A stretch of 64,000 nt of DNA from Podospora pseudoanserina. Its lineage: Eukaryota; Ascomycota; Sordariomycetes; Sordariales; Podosporaceae. Positions 33,278 to 44,693 of the stretch are shown here, one piece after another. The DNA is taken from contig NW_026946671.1 of assembly GCF_035222485.1 (NCBI RefSeq), positions 1 through 64,000 of the forward strand, in the 5' to 3' direction. The notes under the pieces are model-generated. The model was given only the letters and a program-made list of their open reading frames with translations, had not been told where the DNA came from and ran no database searches. The translations under genes and the position numbers were made by a program. Position 1 is the stretch's first letter. The number at the start of each line of letters is the position of its first letter.

Positions 33278-35885
33278 AAGCGGGGGGGAAAAGGCCTTGA
33301 AAGATAGTTAATAGGTGTGGTTGAGGGGGGTTAGGGGGGTGGAATGGGTGGAATAGGTGTATTGACGGGGGTTTGAGGCGTGAAAAGATAGTGGATAGGC
33401 GTTGAATGATAGTGGGAAGGCGTTAAATGATAGTTGATAGGCATTGCTTTTGGGGAAGTAGGCGTTGGTTTGGGGGGATTGGACGTTATAAGATAGTGAG
33501 GAGGCAGTGTTGGGGAGAATGGATGGGTCCGATTTGAAATGGGAGGCTTTGGTTTTGAAAAAGGGGGCGGTGGATTGCTTTAGGGGGCGTTGACCTCCTT
33601 CATGTGGGGCGTTGAGTTATTAAGAGGCCGGAAAGAGGTCCTGGAGATGTAGCATGAGTTCGCTACCAAATAACTATGTTGAATTTACGAGGAATTCCAG
33701 AAACCAAAATCAAATCTCAAACCTATTCTGGCCTTTTACAATACTTTACCCACAAATGCTGAAGGACAACTTGTATCCAATATTAAGACCTTGCTGTTAT
33801 TTGTCGACTCATAACCAGAAACCCAATAGAAAGTAAGGAGAATCTTCGGTACCTTATCATCGATTTATATCCGTGAAAAGCACGTCGCAAAGCACTGGGC
33901 CTACTGCGGAGTCATCTCACACGTATCATAGCCCGAAAAGCCAGATTATGTCAGTTGGAGGCACAGCGATATCACGGAGGTCAGATACTAGGAACAAGTA
34001 CTTCTTACGGCTCCAGTAATCAGACACAACGAGGGTGAGGGCAGATTACTTGTCGAATATGCTGCGCATATGCCCTATATAGTCAACAATCTCCATATCA
34101 TCTCCCCTTCATCTCCCCTCAGTCACCAGTCTCTGGGTGGACTTGAGAACAACTTGTTTCGAATATTAAGGAGGAGCAGAGCGGTGTCGTTCATGGGGGC
34201 TTTTATATGGTCTGAATTTGAAAGAAATTGATGAGTGGTTGGCGTTTGGTAATGTCTTACCGAATAAACACCCCCGGCTGGGCTTGAGGCGGACTCTCCT
34301 CGGCCGGGGCTGTAGTGAATGTTGTCGTTCGTGCAGTTGTTTTCGGTCTTGAGAGAGACTGCTTGATTGCCTGATGAAGACGCCCATCCATAACAACTCT
34401 ACCATTGAGCTCTCACAGAATCTCAAACCCGATCATGGCGTCCTTGATATGGCTGTTTCTCGGATGAGGGAGAATATCAATGGGCTTGATCAAGGAGATG
34501 TGGATGGGGTCGTTTATGTGGTTATTTTTCGTCTTGGGGTTCATAGCCTGCGAAAGCTTGAGGATGAACTTGTGGTGACTCGATGCCGTCATTCATGTAG
34601 ATATTTTTTCGGGTTGGACTTTAGACTTACACAACATAGCAGTTGCCGTTTAGTATTCGTTGCTGAATATGCATTACAATTGTGATTCTGCTCACATATA
34701 AGAATCTTCAAAAAGTAATTGCGTCTTCATCAGAAAGTTATATCGTGATATCCGGGATCATGCAAAATGACCCCATCTTCGCTTCCAGGTGAACACACGA
34801 AGTGACATATGCAAGGAACTGCTTCACATGCAGTCCGATACACCCTTAAAGGACGGCCTAGACGCCGTGATAAGGTACCCGAGACTCGATGTAGTCAGCC
34901 ACGGGTCCTCATGTACACATGGCCTGACATGGACTCGGCAGCTGCACCAGAAGATGGATGGGTAGGGCTGACCGGTCAGGGGCTTGCTCGTCCCGAGACA
35001 CCCACACCGGTTCGAGGATTCCCGATTAGCCGCGCGAACAGAGATTCGAGCATGTCGTTGGCTGCCAAAGTGCACTTTTCCGTGTGGTATCGGACCCGAG
35101 CGACTGACAGTTGAGTAAGGAAGAGGTTACGAATCACACCCGAGAGGCAGCTGGGATACGCAGCATTATCCAACAGGAGCGGGCCGATATCGTATTCGGT
35201 ACATGGTGAGAGACATTTGGTACTGACATTCCGAAGACTCTCACCCGAATCCTTCAATCCGAAATTGACATGGTTGAGCTGGGTGGTGATGGTGTCGCGG
35301 AATACCCGTGGATGGCACCCTGGGGTGATATCAGTCTGAGTCTGAGTCTTCAAAGGAGAGGGATGAATCTGTGACTGTACAACTTATCACCATGTTGTGC
35401 CAATTACGTATCGGCTCGGGAACGACACTCATATCAACGAACCCATCTGTAATTGATTGCGTGCAGTCAACACGTGCATTCCTCTGCTCGGGGAGCGTTA
35501 TCGGATACTGATTGTTGGATACTCGGTCCGCTCCACACACGCCCCTCCATTCCGCGAATAAGCGTGCGGGTTTTCCATAAACGCCCAGCCACCACCCCCT
35601 CTCACCGCTGAGAAGTGCTGTAGGCCAAGGCCAGATCGCTGAAGCAGGCCCAGGTCTAGCCGGTACTTGGTGGTTCCAGAACCTGCAAGGTCGCTGCTCC
35701 AGTTACCTCATCACCTTTCCTCCAGGGCAAAAGTAAATCTAAAACACAACCTGGAATCGCACACAAACTTGGCTTTTTTCTCTACCTAGCAGGAATACCA
35801 GGAAGGCCATGATCGGCAGCCTGCTTGGTGGTACGGATACATACTTTGTCCCCGTCACGCGCGTCATTCCGTCTTCAGCCAGAGA
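33278..35885. other. 2.6 kb intergenic region with degenerate repeats and small ORFs
   Basis: The first 330 bp hold a roughly 21-nt degenerate array (listed separately). The rest (33.6-35.8 kb) is of mixed composition. Small open frames at 34374-34685 (+, 103 codons), 34976-35353 (-) and 35331-35540 (-) look slightly protein-like, but they have no recognised domain and lie in different frames. They may be relics or lineage-specific exons. The last part is the promoter of the 35886 gene. Confidence 0.4.
33296..33612. repeat. Degenerate ~21-nt tandem array
   Basis: Successive segments end in GGCGTT or close variants, with GATAGT about 12 nt earlier. Units lie at about 33382-33403, 33404-33424, 33425-33445, 33446-33466 and 33467-33487, and looser copies continue to about 33612 and begin near 33296. 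It starts directly after the stop codon at 33277. Confidence 0.55.
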
Positions 35886-37850
35886 ATGGCTGCAACTGCA
35901 ACAATGCCCGCTGCAACAATGGACGACGCTGCGAGGCTCGTGTCGGAGCTGCACGACAAGCTCGCTGAGCTAGATGGCAAAGTGGCCGCCTACCAGCGCG
36001 ACATGCTGGCCGAGTTTCACAAGCACATGGAGGACTGTCTCAAGGACTACCCAGACGACGTCTCCAGTCAGGTGTCGCGAGTCATCGCCGAGTCAATGTC
36101 CAGGTACCCGGCTCTCAGTCCGACAAACCACGACATGGCCGACTCGCCCGCTACCACCACCCATCATAAGACCCCAGGTTGGAAGGGCCGCAAGTCGCCT
36201 CCCCCGGTTCTCCCCCACACATCTGGCGTGCCGACAAAAGAGGGTCCCCGGAGTCCGCACGAGCGGGAGAAGGAGTTTCAGGGTGTCTTCACGCCGACAT
36301 ACCTGCCGCTGCTCGAGAGCAATGAGCGTTCCTCCCATCGACCGCCACCGACATCGCCGGTACCGGTTCCTCCCGTCGTTCAGCAGCAACAGCAACAGCA
36401 GCAACAACCACCACCACAGCAGCCCCCCCAGCAACAATTACAGTCACCAACCCCTCTGTCTGTCGACAACGTCAAAAAGGTGGAGGAAATCAAGAAGCCC
36501 GAGGCCCCTGTCGAGGGTAGGCCGGATCCGATCAGGCGACTGACAGACCGATCCACATCGTCGGTTGAGTCCTCAAGCAGCGAATCCAAGGTGCGCAGAA
36601 GTGCACTGCGCCGGAGCTCAAGCTCCATCAAGGGTGCTGCGAGCCCAAGACGGGTGCGCTTCGACTTTTCAGGAGAGGAGGTGTTCCCGTCGTCTTCCCC
36701 GCAGCAGGCAGCCAGCCTCGTGGCTATGGCTGTGGAGGATGACGAGGCGGACAAGCCCAAGGCTGAGCTTCTGCCTGTTGTCGAAACGTCAGCCACCTCG
36801 GCTGCTGCTGTCGTAGAGGATGAGTCACCTGAGCCGGAAGAAGAGTATATCGGAACGTCGCTCCTCGACGTGGAAGGGGAGGAGGATTGGCTCCCAAGAC
36901 CCAAAAAGGTTTCTTCAACCCAAGCTTTGCAAGCACTTACCCGCAGCCCGCTGGAAGAAGGTTCATTTTGGACTGTTGTTAACGCGAATAACAATGAGGA
37001 GTCTGGAAAGGTGAATGGTCAAAAAGAGACAGAGACCAGCACTTCAGCCCCAGCTCCTGTCAAGGTTGACTCTCAGGCTACCCTTCGGCCAGTTGACGGT
37101 CCGGGAGAAGATATCCCAGTCAGCGGTCTGCTTGGCTCACCAATTGAAGAATTAGAGCAGTATGTCGACGACGGCGACGAATCCGAAGAAGAGTTTTTGT
37201 CCATGCGGCCCAAGAACAGCAAGAAGTCGCCCTCGCCAGGCGCCCAGACACCCTTCAAGTCGCCAGCCGCTTCTCAATTTGCGCCATCTAACCAGACCTC
37301 CAAGGCATCCGGGCCATCAAAGATTAACGGAAAACAAGACATCCTCGAAGAAGACCCCCTGTTCGACTTTGAAGATGGTGAGAATGGAACTGGGAAAGCA
37401 GAGAAATATCTCCCCGAAGAGGAAGACGATGATGATGAGGATGATGATGACGGAGTGGAGGTCCGCATCCCACACAAACCAATGAGGACGACACCCACGC
37501 CCCTCCAGACCGTACTCGAGGACGAAAACAAGAAACACTCTCGCACAACCAGCTTGCCACCAGTGTCTCCATCAGCAGTCCTGTTTGGTCACAGTATTGG
37601 GTCGTTTAGAGGCAACTCTATCTCGCTAAACCCCATCAAGAACACAAAACTCTATGATGAAATCGCCGGGCTTAAGGATGTTCACTTCTTCGTCGGTAGT
37701 GTCGACGGACGTAGTGGTGCCGAGGCAGCCGATATGGGGAGCTACAGAGCGATGTCGAAGGGGGTGCCAGCTGTGCCGAGAAGTTTCACCGAGAGGTTAG
37801 CCATCGAGGAGGCGATGGAGCGGAGGAGACACGAGAATGATGATGAGTAG
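35886..37850 (+). CDS. Fungal hypothetical protein, acidic and disordered, with RVRF motif
   Basis: A single 654-codon exon. Residues 1-80 form a helical, coiled-coil-like segment (LVSELHDKLAELDGKVAAYQ). A Pro/Gln-rich region follows, with nine consecutive Gln near 36382-36408, then a Ser-rich basic patch, then acidic low-complexity stretches. The C-terminal 90 residues (from about LFGHSIGSFRGNSISLNP) look conserved. RVRF at about residue 257 fits the RVxF consensus of protein phosphatase 1 binding, preceded by a basic Ser-rich stretch. No family is recognised. The ATG at 35886 is the first in frame; Met7 and Met12 are alternatives. It is probably a real gene given the length and codon use. 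Confidence 0.75.
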   Translation: MAATATMPAATMDDAARLVSELHDKLAELDGKVAAYQRDMLAEFHKHMEDCLKDYPDDVSSQVSRVIAESMSRYPALSPTNHDMADSPATTTHHKTPGWKGRKSPPPVLPHTSGVPTKEGPRSPHEREKEFQGVFTPTYLPLLESNERSSHRPPPTSPVPVPPVVQQQQQQQQQPPPQQPPQQQLQSPTPLSVDNVKKVEEIKKPEAPVEGRPDPIRRLTDRSTSSVESSSSESKVRRSALRRSSSSIKGAASPRRVRFDFSGEEVFPSSSPQQAASLVAMAVEDDEADKPKAELLPVVETSATSAAAVVEDESPEPEEEYIGTSLLDVEGEEDWLPRPKKVSSTQALQALTRSPLEEGSFWTVVNANNNEESGKVNGQKETETSTSAPAPVKVDSQATLRPVDGPGEDIPVSGLLGSPIEELEQYVDDGDESEEEFLSMRPKNSKKSPSPGAQTPFKSPAASQFAPSNQTSKASGPSKINGKQDILEEDPLFDFEDGENGTGKAEKYLPEEEDDDDEDDDDGVEVRIPHKPMRTTPTPLQTVLEDENKKHSRTTSLPPVSPSAVLFGHSIGSFRGNSISLNPIKNTKLYDEIAGLKDVHFFVGSVDGRSGAEAADMGSYRAMSKGVPAVPRSFTERLAIEEAMERRRHENDDE

Positions 37851-39321
37851 TTGAGCCAAGAGGTGGTTGTATATGTTTGCTTGACTTGGCTGGGTTTCTC
37901 GGGGTGTGGTGTCAGTTTTGCTTAGTTATGGTTGCATGGATTGGAGTGATTGCATTATTTTCGACATTACCGGGATTTCTACATGGTGTTTGTCTTTTTC
38001 TTTGGGGGTGGTTAAAGAAAGGGAAAGAATTCGGGGAACTTGAACATCATGAAGATAGGGGACGGTGTTATATTGTGGTTTTGTATTATACTATGGCTGC
38101 ATTATAAACTCAGATAACGGTAATGGGAGAAGGGGAGGGTTAATGGATCGGGGATTGGGGGAGGATGAGGGAATGGGTTGGGTTGGGAGTGATAGGTTAG
38201 CGGTGCTTTGCTACTAGGTTGGCTGGGTGGGATGGGATAAATGAATAGGAGGCATACAGTACAGATTCATAGGCACGGCAATTAAGATCTGATGTTGCTT
38301 CTTGATATCGAGTTATTCACTGTCTCAGTGTTGAATGCCTCGTGACAAGTGTGATGGGCAAAAAACATCAAAAAGCACGCACCATCCACAATCAAACAGA
38401 TTGTGGTGGCCAGCCACGAAAACCCATGGGTTTTACGAGGATTTGAACAAGGAAGCTGTGGGGCTGAGCAGCCGAGGGGGGTACTTGCCCTCGACCAGCA
38501 GGCTGACCACTTGGCAGCTTTGGGTGTTGGCCGCATGTGCTGCTGTCCTTGTTGGATGATGTGTGCGGATACCAGTATATAAACTGCAGTTTAGGAAGGA
38601 GCAAGATGATGATGAGGAAGGAGCGAAATGGTAGTAAAAAGGAAGGAACAAAGGGTGGTAATGAGGAAGGAGTGTTTGGATGTAAACCGGAGCGGGGCCG
38701 GTCGGCATCGGGTGGCTTGCACCGTTTGGCACGGTCCAGACGGCCCGGCACTGGGGCTTGGACCCCATCTGAATGTGAGTCTGACCAATCAGATCATGTT
38801 GCGACCGTGTCAAAGACATCTTGTCCGTGCTCACTACTACTGCTGTAAGACGGTGGTGTTGTAGTGTGGCCTTCTGAGGCACGACTACCGACCTAGGTAG
38901 TTTTGTCCAATCAAGCAAATGCCACCAATTGTTACTGTTGCTGCCATACTGTCAGGTGTTGTTTGACCAATTCTTTCTTTTGTGTGCCCCCGGCTGGCTT
39001 AATCAGATACGTACAGAGCGTAGTGGCTTTTTCTTTTTTTTTACCCTTCCAGGTTGATTGCTACATACGGTTGCGACGAGAATACCCGGTGTCGATCGAA
39101 TTGATTGATTGATTGATTGCACCTTGACGACCGAACGGCGGCGCTTCTTTACGACGGGATTAGATTCGAGGGAACAGACAGAAGAGCATGAGACGATAGA
39201 CATCCCCTTTTCCGTTTCAACCCGCGGCGGCCAACAGCACAACCAAGCGAGCGAGCGAGCGCATCGCAATTCCCACCTACCTACCTCACATACCACCGCG
39301 TCCACTTGAACAACTCCCACG
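37851..39321. other. Intergenic
   Basis: Nothing recognised as a gene. The 3' flank of the hypothetical gene is G- and T-rich. A CCAATCAG lies at about 38783, a (TGAT)n tract at about 39101-39118 and a (GCGA)n stretch at about 39246-39260, close to the glutaminyl cyclase start. Confidence 0.45.
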
Positions 39322-40504
39322 ATGCGCCTCCTCTCAACAACAACCCCCGTTGTCGTCCTCCTCCCCCTCCTCTCCCTCACCACAGCCTACACCCCCCTCC
39401 CCGACTCTCTCCTCTCCTCCATCACGCCCCCGCTTCCAACAGACTTCGACATCCTCCCCTCGCAACCCCTCTCCCTCCTCTCCCCACTCCTCATCCCCCG
39501 CGTCCCCGGAACGCCAGGCCAAATCCGCGCCCAAGAACATTTCATCAAATTCTTTACCAAAAACCTCCCCGAATGGGAGATCAGTTGGCAAAACTCCACC
39601 GGGACGACGCCCGTGACGGGGGATAAGCAGGTTCCCTTTCAGAATATAATACTCCGACGGGAACCACCCTGGACGAAGAAACGTGGGCCGGGGCAAGCGA
39701 GCTTATTGACGCTTGTGGCGCATTATGACAGCAAGATTGAGCCAAAGGGCTTTATCGGGGCGACGGATAGTGCGGGGCCTTGTGCGGTGTTGATGTACAC
39801 CGCGAGGGAGATTGAGAAGGAGTTGGTCAAGATGTGGGGGCACAAGATGGGGGAAGGTTGAGGAGGGGGGGGAAGGGAAGGGGAAGAGGGGGAGGATGTG
39901 GGGGTCCAGATCTTGTTGCTGGATGGGGAGGAGGCTTTTGATAGGTGGACGGATACGGATAGTTTGTATGGGGCTAGGTGAGTACTCTGGGGAGAAGGGG
40001 GGACAGGAAAGGAGAATGCTAATAAGATGGGATAGGTCACTGGCGCAACACTGGGAGGCTAACCCCTACCCGGCCATGTCCAAGTTCAAGAACCCGATGA
40101 GGCAGATCAGCTTGTTTGTCTTGTTGGATTTGTTGGGGAGTGCTAGTCCGAGGGTGCCGAGTTATTTCCAGTCGACGCACTGGGCGTATCAGAGGATGGC
40201 GAGCATTGAGGGGAGGATGAGGCAGATGGGGATATTGAAAACGAGTCCCAAGGAGCCGTTCTTGCCGGATGGGGGGAAGAATTCTACGCAGTTTGAGAGT
40301 CAGGGGTTTGTGGGGGATGATCATGTACCGTTCATGGCGAGGGGGGCTCCGGTGCTGCATTTGATTCCTACGCCGTTTCCGAGGGTGTGGCATACGATGG
40401 AGGATGATGGGGAGCACTTGGATATTGAGACGTTGAGGGATTGGGCGATGTTGGTGACGGGGTTTGTTATGGAGTGGATGGATGTTGGGAAGGGGAAGTC
40501 ATAG
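39322..40504 (+). CDS. Glutaminyl-peptide cyclotransferase (M28 fold), interrupted by an in-frame TGA
   Basis: Two exons (39322-39977 and 40036-40504) form a 375-codon frame that includes one internal TGA at codon 180 (39859-39861). Residues 1-23 are a signal peptide. Zinc and catalytic residues expected of secreted glutaminyl cyclases are all present: HYDSK at 134-138, TDSAG with Asp149, DGEEAF with Glu203, DDHVPF, and HTMEDD near the C-terminus. The enzyme converts N-terminal Gln to pyroglutamate on secreted proteins. The TGA falls in a surface-loop insertion rich in Gly/Glu, between the first and second metal-ligand blocks. Truncation there would remove the catalytic Glu. No GT-AG intron of normal size can skip it in frame. 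It may be a real nonsense mutation, a readthrough site or a sequencing error in a G-rich tract. Confidence 0.8.
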
Positions 40505-41468
40505 GGGAGAAGGAATGAGGTATAACAGGACTCGTGCGGGAGAGGGGTGGTTATTGTATATACGTATATATGGCTTTGGGAGGGAGGTTGCAATCAAGAT
40601 ATTCAAGATCTATGCATCTTGGATCCCTATGTTCAGTCTTACGACATGCTCCTCGACATGCTCCTTGGTGTACGGGAGCCGTTCGCCACTTCCCTCGTGT
40701 TGTGCAGCTCTTGCCCACAAGCAAGAAAGTGAAGACTCTCAAGATTTCCATGCCAGAGAGAAACTAGATATACATACAATTTATGTTTATACAAAAATAA
40801 CAGCTGGTTTTCTAGAACGCCCTGGGCCTGGCAGATCCGAGTGGGGCAGGCGCATCGTGGGGTGGCGCGGACGGCGGGGCGCTGTTGGCCCACGCAGTCA
40901 GTCACCCGTCAACCCTACCAATTATTGCATGTGCTGGAGCCGCCGCTGTGCCTGAAGTTCCCAAGAGACATGACCTGCCGACAGTGTTTCGTCCGACTTT
41001 GAAACAAACAATCAGACTTTTGCTCCATCTCAATCTCTGAGGGGTCTGTTCAAAACTCGACCGTTGCACCTCATTCTAGGCAAGAAAGGCCACCCACCAC
41101 TTCACGACCTTTAGCTCGCTTTAGGTAGCCAACCATCCCTTTGAAGCACTCAGGGGATCAGCCATCACCAACTCCCCGGAATCTAGAAAGCGCGCGTAAG
41201 GTTGGGCTTTTCTTCCTTCTTCAAGTTTTCTGCAGAGACGCACAAGGCATCTCTGCAATACCCAAAAACGGCTTCTCACGAGTCTACCCAGTCTCTCACG
41301 CCCTCCGAGGCCCAACGCGATCTCCTTCGCAAAACAACCACCGCGGGAAGCATCCTCTTCAACCGCGCTTACACTTCCAACACCCAACCCCCGCCGACTC
41401 CGCGCTTCGTCGTTTCGCACCCCGAACGAGCACCGCAGTCGAGCTCGCAGAATCAACAAACGGCAAAC
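40505..41468. other. Intergenic / 5' leader of pho85
   Basis: A (TA)-rich tail follows the cyclase stop. From 41202 the frame of pho85 is open without a stop up to the ATG at 41469 but holds no ATG, so it is treated as 5' UTR. A GTAAGG at about 41196 could be the donor of a leader intron. Confidence 0.4.
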
Positions 41469-42533
41469 ATGGACGGCAAGAGACAGCACCACAGCTCCTT
41501 CCAGCAGCTGGAGAAGCTCGGCGAGGGTACCTATGCGACAGTGAGTCATGCGGCCTTGATATCTGTTTACTTTGTGTGTGGATTGTTCTAACTTTTTCGT
41601 TAGGTTTTCAAAGGCCGCAATCGCCAGACGGGTGAATTCGTCGCTCTCAAGGAAATCCATCTCGACTCGGAAGAGGGCACCCCTAGCACGGCTATTAGAG
41701 AGATCTCCCTGATGAAGGAGCTGAAGCACGAGAATATTGTCGCACTGCACGATGTGATCCACACGGAAAACAAGCTGATGCTTGTCTTTGAGTACATGGA
41801 CGGCGATCTCAAAAAATACATGGACAACAACGGCGAGCGTGGGATGCTCAAGCCACATATTGTCAAGTCTTTCATGTGGCAATTGCTGCAGGGCATTCAC
41901 TTCTGTCACGAGAACCGAGTCCTGCACCGCGATCTCAAGCCACAGAATCTTTTAATCAACAACAAGCTGCAGCTCAAGCTTGGTGATTTCGGCCTGGCTC
42001 GTGCCTTTGGCATTCCGGTTAACACCTTCAGTAACGAGGTTGTCACGCTCTGGTACCGCGCCCCGGATGTTTTGTTGGGAAGCAGGACATACAACACCAG
42101 CATTGACATCTGGTCAGCTGGCTGCATCATGGCCGAGATGTTTTCTGGACGACCGCTGTTCCCTGGCACCACTAACGAGGATCAGACGATCAGGATCTTC
42201 AGGATCATGGGCACGCCAACGGAGAGGACGTGGCCGGGGCTGTCACAGTTCCCCGAGTATAAGGCGAATTGGCAGATGTATGCGACGCAACCGTTGCGGA
42301 ACATCTTGCCTCAGATTGACGAGAAGGGCATCGATCTTCTTCAGCGGATGCTGCAGTTGCGCCCAGAACTGCGCATCTCGGCGGCCGAGGCGTTGAATCA
42401 TGAGTGGTTCGCCGAGTTTCACCAGCCTGCGCACCCGCAACACCACCCTCAACAGCCGATGATGCATCCTCATCGGGGCTACCAGCAGCACACTGTGCCG
42501 AGCCAGAATGTCTATGGAAATTACCAAGGTTAG
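41469..42533 (+). CDS. pho85: Cyclin-dependent kinase of the Pho85/PhoA (Cdk5-like) class
   Basis: Two exons (41469-41540 and 41604-42533) encode 333 residues. The glycine loop [11 protein letters not shown] spans the splice junction. The cyclin-binding helix reads [16 protein letters not shown], characteristic of Pho85 and Cdk5. The catalytic loop HRDLKPQN, the DFG motif and the activation segment [21 protein letters not shown] are complete. The T-loop has Ser in place of the Thr phosphorylated in Cdc2, as in Pho85. A His/Pro/Gln-rich tail of about 35 residues follows the kinase fold. The kinase acts with Pho80/Pcl-type cyclins in phosphate sensing, glycogen metabolism, polarity and the cell cycle. 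Confidence 0.95.
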
Positions 42534-43259
42534 GGGCCGAGGCCGCATTTATACTCGGGTGGTCATGCTATTAGGAAGGCAGGTAGGAGGAAGTAGTTTG
42601 GGTAGGAAGGGAAGGTGTTGTATGTCGGCAAAGAGCAAGAAGGAGGATTTTTGGGTTCAGTTCTTTCTTCTCAGTTATATCATGTGCCATGATGATAATG
42701 AGTGGGAGGGGGGGGGGAGGAAATGATATTGGTTTTTTTGTTTCTTCCTCATTCGTATCTTTTATATAGCGTCAAGCGGAGGTAGCAGCAGCAGCATAGA
42801 TAATCTCACGAGATACCCATATTGTTTTTTGTTCCAGCATCGGTGAGTGACTATGATTGATGGTCGAGTGATATGAATCAGTTCAAGGATCAGGTGCTCC
42901 ATGGATTTGGTCAGGGCACCCCGCTAAGAAGGCACATCACACCCCGCTAGCGGCTTATCGATAACCTTAATTTGAGTGCAAGTCTCCACTTTTATACGTC
43001 GCGCTGCCTTGTGGTGGTGCGCAAGTGGTAGTCACTGCACTTCTAAGGCGCAACTTGGCTTGCTCTTTGAACCTTGACTTTTCGACTTTTGCAACAACAA
43101 CAACAACAACAACAACAAAGAGCAACCCAACTCAGCGAAGGATTTTTTTACTCGGTTGTGTGATGCGCTACCATCTTGCTCCACTCGATTTTTTTTCCAT
43201 TACGGGGCTTGTTGGGGCTGCTTGATTGATTGATTGATTTGATAAGCGACGACACGACG
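42534..43259. other. Intergenic pho85-sgf73
   Basis: A (CAA)n microsatellite lies at about 43091-43119 and a (TGAT)n tract at about 43223-43240, directly upstream of the sgf73 ATG. No gene is seen. Confidence 0.5.
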
Positions 43260-44693
43260 ATGGAGTCGCGCAAAGGTATGCATGCGATAACCCAACCCGA
43301 CGCGCTAGGGGCGAGGTGGGGGGGAGGGTATCAAGCTGATGATGATGGGAAATAATAGACGAAGAAGCGACAATAAAAGTGGCTTCGATGAACAAGAAGT
43401 CCATGACGCCGTTGCGGGGGGGGAAAGGCGGAGGGGGGGTGGATGGGAAGATTAAGCTGAAGAAGCCCGGGCCGAGGTTCATCAAGCCGGGGAGTTGGAA
43501 GGAGGGGGGGGTTGTGGAGGGTTAGTATCCCCTTTTCACTCCTTTCGTGCGTCTGGGTGGTGTTGCTGATGGTGTTGGGAGCGACAACAGATGATAAGAA
43601 GAAGACAAAAGAAACCACCACCGCCGCCGCCGCCGCATCGTTCCCCAGCCCCGTGGTCAACCAGCTTGATGAGTCCTCCCGGGAGACGTTTTCTACCGGC
43701 CGACCGCTTGATGATGTACCCGAGCTTCAGTCTTGCAAGCACTGCAAGCAGGGGGTTACGAGGATTGCGGCCAAGGAGCATATTGCGCGGTGTTTGAAGA
43801 TTAAGAAGGAGAAGGCGCAGAGGAAGAAGGAGGCTAGGGAGGCGAGGGAGAGGGCGAAGCAGCAGGAGGAGGCGAGGAAGATTGAGGGGGAGAATGGGGT
43901 TGGTGGGGATGATAGTGATGATGATGATGGGGAGGGGGGGAAAGTTGGGGGTGGTGATGGTGGTGGTGGGACGGCAGGGAAGACGGCGAAGAGGGTTGCC
44001 GGGAAGAAGACGGAGGTTGGGGGGAAGAAGAGGAAGGCTGATGGGGAGATGGGGGGGAAGACGAAGAAAAAGAAGGAGGAGCCCAAAGGGAAGGCGGCTA
44101 AGCCGAAGGGGCCGGTGGATGTGGAGAGGCAGTGTGGTGTTACGCTTGCTAATGGGCTGCCTTGCGCGAGGAGTTTGACTTGTAAGAGTCATAGTATGAG
44201 CGCGAAGAGGGCGGTGCCGGGGAGGAGCTTGCCGTATGACATGTTGTTGTTGGCGTATCAGAAGAAGAATCAGGCAAAGCAGCAGAAGGCGGCGATTGAT
44301 GCGAATGCGCCTTTGGAGGATGAGGATGATGTGAATGCCGCGGCGGTGGACAGTGATGAGGAGACGGCCGCGGTAATGGCTGCGCTGGCTCATTGGAATC
44401 CGCAGCCGGTGGTGCCGCAGCCGGTGTTTACGCCGATTAAGAGGCAGTATCAGCTTTCGAGACTGCATGAGCAGTTGCAGACGGCCACGAATGGTGGGCG
44501 GGTCAATATCTTCAAAGTCACCGGCTTCGGCGCCCAGAGGCTTCCGGATGGGCATCCGGGCCTGTTCGATGCCGAGGACGCCCCGGGGGAGCCTGACATC
44601 ATCATGGGCGGTACCGACTTTCAACGACGCTCGTCGAGTTTCAGTCTTGCTGGACCACCGCAACGGCGGCCGTCGGTGACAGGTCGGGCTTAG
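43260..44693 (+). CDS. sgf73: SAGA complex subunit Sgf73 (ataxin-7 family), up to the first stop
   Basis: Three exons (43260-43275, 43359-43520, 43591-44693) encode 426 residues before a TAG. A CCHC-type zinc finger lies at residues 108-127 (Cys108, Cys111, His123, Cys127). The SCA7 domain is centred on Cys241, Cys251, Cys257 and His260, followed by the conserved [18 protein letters not shown] lysine-rich linker separates the two. Sgf73 anchors the Ubp8-Sgf11-Sus1 H2B-deubiquitinating module to SAGA and activates it. The start exon is only 16 nt. The reading frame does not lose coding character at the TAG (see the next entry), so the true protein may be about twice as long. Confidence 0.9.

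Noticed and set aside
34374-35540. Three small open frames that might be exons of one gene
   Set aside because: They lie in different frames and on both strands, with no convincing splice sites joining them and no known domain.
43536-44663. 375-codon minus-strand frame opposite sgf73
   Set aside because: Arg/Leu/Pro-rich translation typical of a shadow of G-rich Lys/Glu codons on the other strand.
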